The position numbers and the translations under genes are program-made. The notes below the pieces were generated by a model. It had not been told where the DNA came from, searched no databases, and saw only the letters and a list, made by a program, of their open reading frames with translations. 36,008 bases of DNA from a virus, in IMG/VR virus record IMGVR_UViG_3300030107_003528, positions 1-36,008 of that record; one strand, 5' to 3'. How positions within the stretch are numbered: the stretch's first letter is position 1; each line of letters begins with the position of its first letter. Positions 21,049 through 27,424 of this stretch are shown here, piece by piece.

Positions 21049-21327
21049 ATGGACGATAAATTATTTTGTAATTTGTGCGGAAGTAAAATTGAGGCGGAAC
21101 ACGGCGGAGCGTGGACACTAGGGCACAACCCCGAACCACTAATCAGCCATCCCGATGACCGGTGCTGTAGGGCATGCAATGACACGTATGTTTTCCAAGC
21201 TAGGTTGTATGATTCAACGTCACATTTAAACAAGGCACAGATAGCAATAGCAATAGATTTTATAAGGAGTACGAATGGCGTCAAAAGCATTTACAGCAAA
21301 AGTAATCATAAACAAATTTTCGGCTAA
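21049..21327 (+). CDS. Small zinc-finger protein, first rightward early gene
   Basis: 92 residues from the ATG at 21049, five bases after AGGAGA; an in-frame ATG at 21025 has no SD. It begins MDDKLFCNLCGSKIEAEHGG; a CNLC pair and a CCRAC cluster about 34 residues later, with His residues between, form a probable zinc site. The C-terminal part is basic. First gene after the control region, so perhaps an early host-interaction or regulatory protein. Overlaps the next gene by 53 bases. Confidence 0.65.
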   Translation: MDDKLFCNLCGSKIEAEHGGAWTLGHNPEPLISHPDDRCCRACNDTYVFQARLYDSTSHLNKAQIAIAIDFIRSTNGVKSIYSKSNHKQIFG

Positions 21328-21469
21328 AGGAGACTTAGTACAAATTGAAGCCGACAATCCCAGAACAGACGGCATTAAGCCAACATGGTTTGAGCTGGAG
21401 AAAGTAGAGCAGAAGTGTGGCAAATTGTCTGAAGGGCAAAAGCTAACATTGTCACTTAGTGCGGATTGA
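21275..21469 (+). CDS. 64-residue basic beta-rich protein
   Basis: AAGGAG lies about six bases before the ATG. The sequence (MASKAFTAKVIINKFSAKGD...) contains a strand-rich N-terminus and a helical ELEKVEQKCG segment. It overlaps the previous gene in another frame. It might be a small OB-like or RNA-binding protein, but no family is recognised. Confidence 0.55.
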   Translation: MASKAFTAKVIINKFSAKGDLVQIEADNPRTDGIKPTWFELEKVEQKCGKLSEGQKLTLSLSAD

Positions 21470-21539
21470 TGACTTTGTGGCTTACCTGTGTGCTATTGCT
21501 ATGTCGATTGCTGTATGGTTAGCCAACAAAAGAAAATAA
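21459..21539 (+). CDS. 26-residue membrane peptide (tentative)
   Basis: A GTG-started frame overlapping the previous stop gives MRIDDFVAYLCAIAMSIAVW then LANKRK: a short acidic head, one hydrophobic helix and a basic tail, as in small phage membrane peptides. No SD is seen and the start codon is uncertain, so this is only a candidate. Confidence 0.3.
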   Translation: MRIDDFVAYLCAIAMSIAVWLANKRK

Positions 21540-21604
21540 CCTGTGGGCGTTTTGGTTGCTGTTGAGTATGCGACCGATTGTAAGTCCCACTAAAGGATTT
21601 TAAA

Positions 21605-21844
21605 ATGTCAACGTGGTTCGTTAAAACTGGCGGGGTGATAACCGGAAAAGCTATTCCATTATATAGACTGCATGTTCTGAGGAAAGGAATCTATTTGGAA
21701 GGTAAGGGTCTCAAACTCAGTAGAGGAAGAAGTTGTTTAGCGATAGTTAAAAAAGAATTTGGTTGGAAAGGTAATAGAGAAAAAATCTTAGGGATGCTCA
21801 ATGCGGAAATTGACAGGAGAGAAGAAGACAATGCACAAGCATAA
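21605..21844 (+). CDS. 79-residue basic protein, unknown function
   Basis: AAAGGA about seven bases before the ATG supports the start. MSTWFVKTGGVITGKAIPLY is followed by a Lys/Arg-rich middle and an acidic helical end (MLNAEIDRREEDNAQA). The basic core (KLSRGRSCLAIVKKEFGWKG) could contact nucleic acid. Its end overlaps a tiny zinc-finger gene by 14 bases. Confidence 0.6.
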   Translation: MSTWFVKTGGVITGKAIPLYRLHVLRKGIYLEGKGLKLSRGRSCLAIVKKEFGWKGNREKILGMLNAEIDRREEDNAQA

Positions 21845-21965
21845 ATTTATTGAATGTATTATCCCGAATTGTAACGTCAGGAAATCAGCTAATTATAGAC
21901 ACCAACATTGTAGTCAAAATTGCATAGCTATTCGCCGAATAGTCATGCCATATAAGGAGAGCTAA
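21831..21965 (+). CDS. 44-residue zinc-finger peptide
   Basis: Begins MHKHKFIECIIPNCNVRKSA and continues NYRHQHCSQNCIAIRR. Cys9, Cys14 (C-x4-C), His/Cys (HQHC) and Cys-x3-Cys spacing resemble a compact zinc finger such as an FCS/MYM type. An AGGAGA lies about 12 bases upstream, closer AGAAGA purines nearer. Its TAA directly precedes the next ATG. Confidence 0.55.
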   Translation: MHKHKFIECIIPNCNVRKSANYRHQHCSQNCIAIRRIVMPYKES

Positions 21966-22229
21966 ATGGATTTATACTGTCAGATTTGCGGAGAACCAAT
22001 GGAACATTATCATGTTGTTCATGATATGGAATCCAGCGAACGTGCTATATTCCTTGCCGGTTTGGGATGCTTTCATTGTCACGGTGAAATTCCAGCCGGT
22101 GGTAAACCTGAGATAGCAGAGATAATGACAATGGCAATGGACACTATCGGACTCCACGATTTGGACGGCGTGGCATCCATGATGGAAGATTATAGTTATG
22201 TAGATAATTATGATGGTGGACAATGGTAA
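21966..22229 (+). CDS. 87-residue zinc-ribbon-like protein
   Basis: AAGGAG lies seven bases before the ATG. CQICGEPM (residues 5-8) and CFHCHGE (about 36-39) form two CxxC pairs. The C-terminal half is acidic and Met-rich (IAEIMTMAMDTIGLHDLDGVASMMED). A small early effector or regulator is likely, target unknown. It overlaps the next gene by 7 bases. Confidence 0.65.
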   Translation: MDLYCQICGEPMEHYHVVHDMESSERAIFLAGLGCFHCHGEIPAGGKPEIAEIMTMAMDTIGLHDLDGVASMMEDYSYVDNYDGGQW

Positions 22230-22492
22230 GACAACGTGACCAGTACAAACCAACTACGGCAATATCAAATAACGTCAAACTAGATAAAAAGGTATGGGAT
22301 AGAATCATGGAAGAATCAAGGTTCGGCAAATGGTCAATTCAAAATAGAAAGAAGACTACATTTAAACCTGATAAATCTACCTGTAAACATATGATGGTAA
22401 TTTCGGATGAAACTGGACTAAATACCCATTGCGTTTACTGTGGATATGCACGATACTCCTACAAATCAAAACCACTCAGGAGTAGCCAATGA
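22223..22492 (+). CDS. 89-residue basic protein with C-terminal zinc site
   Basis: MVRQRDQYKPTTAISNNVKL begins a basic N-terminus; near residues 54-78, CKH...HCVYCGY gives a C-x-H / H-C-x2-C zinc site; the tail is basic. The TGA stop overlaps the ATG of the following micro-gene, which also shows that TGA is used as a stop in this genome. Confidence 0.6.
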   Translation: MVRQRDQYKPTTAISNNVKLDKKVWDRIMEESRFGKWSIQNRKKTTFKPDKSTCKHMMVISDETGLNTHCVYCGYARYSYKSKPLRSSQ

Positions 22493-22554
22493 AGATTAAG
22501 AGTTTGAGGTTTAAAGTTTGGATGGGCACAATCAAAGTATATTACAGGAGTTAA
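22489..22554 (+). CDS. 21-residue basic micro-peptide (tentative)
   Basis: AGGAG is six bases before an ATG that overlaps the previous TGA; the peptide MKIKSLRFKVWMGTIKVYYR ends with one further residue. It is basic and amphipathic. The exact SD and stop/start overlap argue for translation; the small size keeps it tentative. Confidence 0.4.
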   Translation: MKIKSLRFKVWMGTIKVYYRS

Positions 22555-22555
22555 T

Positions 22556-22822
22556 ATGATAGCTAAAAAAGAATTTGAAGCCATTGCCGAATTACTCAAT
22601 GAACATGCGTTCGATAGGTATGAGCAGAGATTAAATGACGGCGTATTCTATATATGTTTGGATTTCTCGCATTTATTCGCTTCAATGAATCCCAACTTTG
22701 ACCATAATAAGTTTATGAATGCTTGCGGATTTACTGACGATAGAATCGAGGAATGGATGCAGGAGCGAAGGTCGGAAAGATACCCAACAGCAGAATCATT
22801 CGATAGGAGTGTAAGACGATGA
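22556..22822 (+). CDS. 88-residue hypothetical protein
   Basis: AGGAG is five bases before the ATG. The protein (MIAKKEFEAIAELLNEHAFD...FMNACGFTDDRIEEWMQERR) is helical and charged and resembles short phage regulators of unknown role. Its stop overlaps the next ATG (ATGA). Confidence 0.65.
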   Translation: MIAKKEFEAIAELLNEHAFDRYEQRLNDGVFYICLDFSHLFASMNPNFDHNKFMNACGFTDDRIEEWMQERRSERYPTAESFDRSVRR

Positions 22823-23280
22823 TAGTTAATAACCAAAATCAGAAGTGGGAAACCCACGAAGTGGCACTATGTCACGTATGGAATTGCGACCGGCTATTAA
22901 GGCTTGACCAATGCCACACTTACGTAAAACCTGAATGGTTCGGTAGTCCTTGGGCCCATGGTCTGGACGTTGTTGCCATATGCGCTCATCACATAATCGG
23001 CAAGGATGAAAGGATTGAAGTATTGAATGATAAACCTCTGTCGTCCGCAGTGTTGGAAGTAGTGCAACAAATATTCCCCGAATACCCATTACCTGAGCCG
23101 GTGCAACACTTCAATGATAAAGAGTTAGAGAAGTTAGAGCCACGAGTACAGGACAAAGGGGAACTAAAAGATTTCGTGTTCAAGCATGAAGTAATTGATG
23201 CTAATGATTTCTTATATCAGGAGTGGCTAATGGATATTAATGAAGGCTCACCACATAGGCACATAGGGGGGGCAACTTAG
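22819..23280 (+). CDS. Hypothetical 153-residue protein with N-terminal Cys/His site
   Basis: The N-terminal third has CHVWNC, CHTY and CAHH, a likely zinc-binding site. The rest is acidic and helical (LSSAVLEVVQQIFPEYPLP; NDKELEKLEPRVQDKG). The Cys/His pattern recalls a zinc finger more than an HNH nuclease; no H-N-H core is evident. It is the last gene before the strong terminator at 23334, so the last of the rightward early unit. Confidence 0.65.
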   Translation: MIVNNQNQKWETHEVALCHVWNCDRLLRLDQCHTYVKPEWFGSPWAHGLDVVAICAHHIIGKDERIEVLNDKPLSSAVLEVVQQIFPEYPLPEPVQHFNDKELEKLEPRVQDKGELKDFVFKHEVIDANDFLYQEWLMDINEGSPHRHIGGAT

Positions 23281-23333
23281 ATACAAATAAAATAATACTG
23301 TGTAATAGAGTGCTTTGGCTATTGCACTTCCTA

Positions 23334-23373
23334 GCCTCTACAGGTTCGATGATTGCCTGTAGGGGCTTTTTTT
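23334..23373 (+). terminator. Strong rho-independent terminator of the early unit
   Basis: GCCTCTACAGG (23334-23344) pairs with CCTGTAGGGGC (23356-23366): 11 pairs with one T-G wobble and an 11-base loop, followed by seven T residues (23367-23373). Confidence 0.9.
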
Positions 23374-23435
23374 GTGCCCTACTAAAAAGAGGGCTAAACA
23401 TGCACCCCAGTTGAAACCCTATAGTCCTATCGTAT

Positions 23436-23501
23436 GGAAAGGAGCATTTCGGGTATAGAGGGGCTTCGTGATTAGCCCTACACAATCACTGGAGCCTTTC
23501 C
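23436..23501 (+). ncRNA. Pseudoknot-forming segment, candidate structured RNA
   Basis: GGGCT (23461-23465) pairs with AGCCC (23474-23478). The loop sequence GTGATT (23468-23473) can also pair with AATCAC (23484-23489), giving an H-type pseudoknot. An outer stem GGAAAGG (23436-23442) with CCTTTCC (23495-23501) closes it. Whether it is transcribed is unknown, since it lies after a terminator and before the next promoter. Confidence 0.35.
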
Positions 23502-23512
23502 TCACACAAATT

Positions 23513-23556
23513 CTTGAATATTGAGGCTTTTCCCCTAAATTTTATTAATATTCAAG
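23513..23556. repeat. 10-bp inverted repeat around a C/T-rich loop
   Basis: CTTGAATATT (23513-23522) and AATATTCAAG (23547-23556) are perfect reverse complements separated by 24 bases. Related TTGAAAT and TTGAATAT words follow to about 23590. Confidence 0.5.
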
Positions 23557-23722
23557 CATAAAAGGGGCTCTTGAAATTTTGAATATAATCAAGTTCGGAC
23601 ATACCCTTATATATAAGAAACGTGAGGCCAGTTACCTGACCCCACGCCGAGGAGGAGTGGTGCTTATGCACCGGGAGGGTGTCAATTAAGACACACTTAA
23701 TTATAGCACGGCTGGGCAGGGG

Positions 23723-23751
23723 TTGTCAAGAAGTAATAAATATGGTATAAT
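23723..23751 (+). promoter_or_regulatory. Consensus promoter for the packaging/structural genes, leaderless start
   Basis: TTGTCA (23723-23728), a 17-base spacer, and TATAAT (23746-23751) with an extended -10 TGG. The small-terminase ATG at 23758 lies six bases after the -10 box, just where transcription should begin, and no SD precedes it. Confidence 0.7.
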
Positions 23752-23757
23752 TGTTGT

Positions 23758-24126
23758 ATGGGAAAACATGGTGGGGCTCGGCAAGGCGCTGGGCGTCCTA
23801 AAAAAGCAGACATCGCTAAGGGAGAAGTGGTTGCACAAAAGTTGCAGACCGCATTCCAAGTTGGCCTTGAAGAGATAGGTACTAGTTTACCTGAGCTTAT
23901 TCGGGCCAGCGTAGATAGTGCCTTGAGTGACGCCAAGGATGCCGGGGCAGACCGCCGCTTTCTCATTAAGCTATTTTCTGAAATGGTTAAGATTACTGAA
24001 GACGATAAGACCCCTTATGCGCAATTGATGCAACAGTGGGTACAGCAGGTGAATGTTAATGTGGACAGAGAAGGCGACAGACGTACTGAAGTTATTGAAT
24101 CTGGAGTTGTCTCCAGAGCAAACTGA
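23758..24126 (+). CDS. terS: Terminase small subunit
   Basis: 122 residues. The N-terminus KHGGARQGAGRPKKADIAKG is the basic 'GGARxGAGRPKK' AT-hook-like motif common at the start of phage small terminases. The rest is helical (LPELIRASVDSALSDAKDAGADRRFLIKLF) and suits an oligomerising DNA-recognition subunit. It directly precedes, and overlaps by 68 bases, the large terminase. The ATG has no SD but sits at the expected transcription start, suggesting leaderless translation. The pac/cos site it recognises may lie in the structured region upstream. Confidence 0.8.
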   Translation: MGKHGGARQGAGRPKKADIAKGEVVAQKLQTAFQVGLEEIGTSLPELIRASVDSALSDAKDAGADRRFLIKLFSEMVKITEDDKTPYAQLMQQWVQQVNVNVDREGDRRTEVIESGVVSRAN

Positions 24127-25495
24127 TGTACTATATCATCCTAGCCGACTTAAAGTAATTGGTGGTGGTGAGGGTGCAGGCAAGTCTTTCCTCGGTGCGC
24201 TGACCGGCGTAATACGAGGTATTGTTGATGCCCACGAAAATGGCTATGATGAAGACCTACTATACTGGGTGGTTGGCGCAGACTTTGAAGATGCCCGAAA
24301 AGAGTTAGAATATATCCATGAGTGGTTAGATGAGTTGGGGTTGGTAGATAACTCTAAGACATCTATCTCGACGCACAAAGACCAGAAGTGTATTTTGACA
24401 ACAACGATAGGAGCAGTCTTTGAAACAGTATCTGGATATGACCCTAAGAAGATTGGGCGAGAACAGCCACAAGGTATTATCGGGTGTGAAATCAGTCGTT
24501 GGCCCAAGGAAGTTTGGGATAGGTGTTACGGACGTCTTGCAAGACGCTATCACCGAGGCTCTTGGGGGTTTTTCTCCGGGTCGTTTGAGACTTCGGAAGG
24601 GTGGTTCCCAGAAGTGTGGGAGATGGGACAATCTGGTAATGAGTTGGATGTTACCAGCTACTCACTCCCGGCATGGGCGAATCTCGCAATATATCCACTT
24701 GGTGAGAACGACCCAGCTATCGACCAGCTTCGGGCACAAACAACTGAGCCAAGGTTTATGGCAAGGTATGGCGGTAAACCCCACCCACCTATAGATAGCG
24801 TATTTCCAGAATTTAAACACGTAATACACGTTGACCCGAAAGTGGAGTTTGACCCATCGGAGTCAACATACATATTCATAGACCCCGGAGACCTAGTGTA
24901 TGCCTGTGAGTTTATACAGTTCAAGGATGATGAGGTTTGGGTGGTAGATGAATTATATGTGTCTCATTGGACACACGAGCAGGTAATGCAGGGCGTACAG
25001 TTAAAGCCTGCATGGAATAACATTAAAGACGGAGTGATGGACATTGCAGGAACGCAACACCATATGGGACTTGGTAGCGCCTTTGAAGCGTGGAATAGAG
25101 ACACTGGTCTCCAGATGCACGTCAACAAATGGCCCATCGACGCCGAGCTTGAGCGATTGCGCTCGGTACTCTCTATTAACCCTAACACTGGTCGGCCTCG
25201 CTTGCGTATTAGCCCCAAGTGTCAAGGGCTCATTGCGGAAATGGGCGGAGGTACAGCACCAGTCGCAAACATTGGACGATGGAAGATAAGGAATGGAAAA
25301 CCGGAAACTCGCAATGACCATGCGTGTAAAGCGTTGTCTTATGGCTTACTTGAGAAATTTGGGACAACGAGAATTGATGATAGAACCACTGTAACTGCAA
25401 ATAGCTACTTGCGGCCCGGCGGCGGCAATGATAGTATTTATGACAGTGTGCTATGGCATAACCGTGAAGGAGTGAATCCGTGGCAAATAACCTAG
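24059..25495 (+). CDS. terL: Terminase large subunit (ATPase and nuclease)
   Basis: 478 residues from the ATG at 24059, seven bases after AGGTG (an ATG at 24053 almost touches that SD). Walker A is GGEGAGKS (residues 36-43). Walker B is likely QGIIGCEISRW (IIGCE with catalytic Glu). The C-terminal RNase-H-like nuclease shows acidic residues in YIFIDPGD, VMDIAGTQHH and RNDHACKALSYGLLE. It pumps DNA into the prohead and cuts concatemers with TerS. Followed by the portal gene with a 16-base overlap. Confidence 0.93.
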   Translation: MWTEKATDVLKLLNLELSPEQTDVLYHPSRLKVIGGGEGAGKSFLGALTGVIRGIVDAHENGYDEDLLYWVVGADFEDARKELEYIHEWLDELGLVDNSKTSISTHKDQKCILTTTIGAVFETVSGYDPKKIGREQPQGIIGCEISRWPKEVWDRCYGRLARRYHRGSWGFFSGSFETSEGWFPEVWEMGQSGNELDVTSYSLPAWANLAIYPLGENDPAIDQLRAQTTEPRFMARYGGKPHPPIDSVFPEFKHVIHVDPKVEFDPSESTYIFIDPGDLVYACEFIQFKDDEVWVVDELYVSHWTHEQVMQGVQLKPAWNNIKDGVMDIAGTQHHMGLGSAFEAWNRDTGLQMHVNKWPIDAELERLRSVLSINPNTGRPRLRISPKCQGLIAEMGGGTAPVANIGRWKIRNGKPETRNDHACKALSYGLLEKFGTTRIDDRTTVTANSYLRPGGGNDSIYDSVLWHNREGVNPWQIT

Positions 25496-27201
25496 ACGAT
25501 TTAATATCGGCAAACGAACATTACTATAGCGAAGCCCATCAGCAAATGGCTGATTCGGATAATCTGTATAACCAAGACTTTAGCTTGAGTATAGATTTAC
25601 CTGAGAACATTACCGTACACAAGTCATCTAAGGCAACACAAATTGTTGACAACCTTAGAGACCAGATACGTGTCGATGAGCCGGTAGTAATATATCGGGA
25701 GCGTGGGCCAAAGCAGAAAGACCAAGAGCATAAAGCCTTGATGGAGATGTGGGGGCAGAATATACTGTCGCAGATATCTCAGAACGGCATGATTGACCCA
25801 CTAGGCCAAGCGCCACACGACCTAATACTTCGTGGGGCGGCCTGCGTAAAGTTGATGGTTAGAGAAGATAGTTTAGAAGATAAGCCAGCTAAGGTTAGCA
25901 AGAAGGCGTGGGAGGCAGAGATGTCGCACAAGCCCCACTTCATTGTTAAACCAGTTGACCCTCTAAACTGCTACCCCTCACCATCTAATGAACTTACATA
26001 TATGATAGAACGCCAGACCCGGCGAGTACTAGACATCCGAGAATCATACCCTCACTGGACTGACCCGAAGGCTAAGAAGCTAAGCAGAAGCCTAGCCGAC
26101 AATCCTTTGCGAGAAGTTAGCTGGGTAGAGTATTGGACTAGAGATGAATACGTTGTCGAGGTTGATGGCGAAAGAATTATTGACAAACCTAACCCATACG
26201 GAATTATTCCGTATATCTATCGCTACAGCGGCTTGGGCCGGTACAACGCTGACGGTAACCCTAAACATCTAGCGGTGGGGATACTTCACAGCATACAAGG
26301 CGAGTTAGAAGCCGAAATTGAGATAAAGACGGCTATGCGAGCGGCGTGGCAGTACCATGTATTTCCTAGACTGCTGACTACCGATGACCCAGCACAAGTA
26401 GCGCAACAGTTCCAGAAGGGGCCCGGTGCTGTCATCAAGCACTCCCCCGAAAGGCGACCAGAATGGTTAGAGTCCCCACCGCCCAACCAGCACATGATGG
26501 AGTTCTTAGGCTCTATTGATGAAAGTATTCGGCGTACTATACCTGCGGCTCTCATGGAGAGGCAGGCAGATGCCGGTATACATCAGGCAATGCTTATAGG
26601 GCAGGCGCTCAAGATTATTAGCCCTGTTAAGAAGGCATTGAACTCGATGGGTACTGAGGTTGTTAATAAATTAAGTCACTTGATGGCTTGGTTTGAACTA
26701 TCTATGTCAGTACAAGGCCCAAGGCAAGGCACAACTGAGAGAATGATTAGAGCCAAAGACTTTACTCATCATCAGTTTGAAGTAACCTTTGAGGCTACAG
26801 ACCCAAGTGAAGACGATAGAAGGATGTTGAGTGCGCTGGCTGTCAAGCGAGAGCCGGGCTTAATATCACGAGCCACATACCGAGAAAGGTTCCTCAAGGG
26901 CGTCATACCGAATGGCGAAGAAGAGGAAGAGAAGATTATGGCTGAGCAAGTCATTGACCAATTGGTAGGAAGTGGTATGATGGTACAGGAAGTTATGGCG
27001 CAGATGCAAGCACAGCAACAGCAAGAAGCCCAGCAACAATCAGTTGATGGTATGGCAGGGCAGTTAATGGAGAGGGCTCGTGGAGCCGCTGATACTGTTG
27101 GTGGCAGAGAGCAGGGCTTAGAAGCCATGATGGGTGGCGGCGAGGGCGGCAGAGTACCAGTCGCATTAGAAAACGAAGGCATGGCTAACGCAGGGGTATA
27201 A
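25480..27201 (+). CDS. Portal protein
   Basis: 573 residues from GTG, eight bases after AAGGAG. Position directly after TerL, length, and the portal pattern support this: N-terminal helical arm, RGAACVKLMVRED strand, KPVDPLNCYPSPSNELTYMIERQTR, then EYWTRDEYVVEVDGERIID, a long GELEAEIEIKTAMRAAWQYHVFPRLL stem helix region and a Gln-rich C-terminal helix (VMAQMQAQQQQEAQQQS). It forms the dodecameric DNA channel at the capsid vertex. The Gly/Arg C-terminal tail is disordered. No major capsid gene follows within the window. Confidence 0.85.
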   Translation: MANNLDDLISANEHYYSEAHQQMADSDNLYNQDFSLSIDLPENITVHKSSKATQIVDNLRDQIRVDEPVVIYRERGPKQKDQEHKALMEMWGQNILSQISQNGMIDPLGQAPHDLILRGAACVKLMVREDSLEDKPAKVSKKAWEAEMSHKPHFIVKPVDPLNCYPSPSNELTYMIERQTRRVLDIRESYPHWTDPKAKKLSRSLADNPLREVSWVEYWTRDEYVVEVDGERIIDKPNPYGIIPYIYRYSGLGRYNADGNPKHLAVGILHSIQGELEAEIEIKTAMRAAWQYHVFPRLLTTDDPAQVAQQFQKGPGAVIKHSPERRPEWLESPPPNQHMMEFLGSIDESIRRTIPAALMERQADAGIHQAMLIGQALKIISPVKKALNSMGTEVVNKLSHLMAWFELSMSVQGPRQGTTERMIRAKDFTHHQFEVTFEATDPSEDDRRMLSALAVKREPGLISRATYRERFLKGVIPNGEEEEEKIMAEQVIDQLVGSGMMVQEVMAQMQAQQQQEAQQQSVDGMAGQLMERARGAADTVGGREQGLEAMMGGGEGGRVPVALENEGMANAGV

Positions 27202-27202
27202 T

Positions 27203-27424
27203 ATGGAAAGAGATATTACAGGACGAGCCGTACAGCAAAGTGCTAGAATAGTACAGCGTGTAATGAATAGAGTACAGCAGAAAGTACCTTTGGGGCCGAG
27301 CCAAGTAAGGATGAGTAGAGAGGAATTAAAGACAGAGATGTCACGTATGCGAGGGGAGCCCATGTTGAGGCTTGCCGAGATACTTGGTGACGACGAAGTA
27401 ATGAATATACTGCGAGGTAGATAA
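27203..27424 (+). CDS. 73-residue basic helical protein
   Basis: AGGGG about six bases before the ATG. Arg/Met-rich helices (QQSARIVQRVMNRVQQKV; MSREELKTEMSRMRGE). It lies between the portal and the first large virion protein and ends sharing a base with the next ATG (TAATG). It may be a scaffold- or head-assembly factor, from position only. Confidence 0.6.
   Translation: MERDITGRAVQQSARIVQRVMNRVQQKVPLGPSQVRMSREELKTEMSRMRGEPMLRLAEILGDDEVMNILRGR

Larger units (their letters stand above)
23281..23757 (+). other. Structured non-coding region before the terminase genes
   Basis: About 480 bases without a credible gene. In order: a terminator (23334-23373), a GCCCT/AGGGC hairpin (23376-23394), a pseudoknot-capable segment (23436-23501), a 10-bp inverted repeat (23513-23556), a 26-base imperfect hairpin with two A-C mismatches (23621-23646), small perfect hairpins at 23659-23672 (GGTGC/GCACC) and 23679-23694 (GTGTC/GACAC), and a promoter (23723-23751). 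Lying between a terminator and a promoter, directly before the small terminase, it may be a packaging (pac/cos) site or encode an independent small RNA. Confidence 0.55.

Noticed and set aside
23300-23375. Possible tRNA, from the GGTTCGA T-loop-like word near 23343
   Set aside because: No acceptor, D-arm or anticodon stems fit around it. The sequence is fully explained as a terminator stem-loop with a T tract.
27190-27205. TATAAT directly before the ATG at 27203 as a promoter
   Set aside because: It overlaps the portal stop and touches the ATG, there is no matching -35 box, and the SD AGGGG is well placed. It is part of the stop/start junction.
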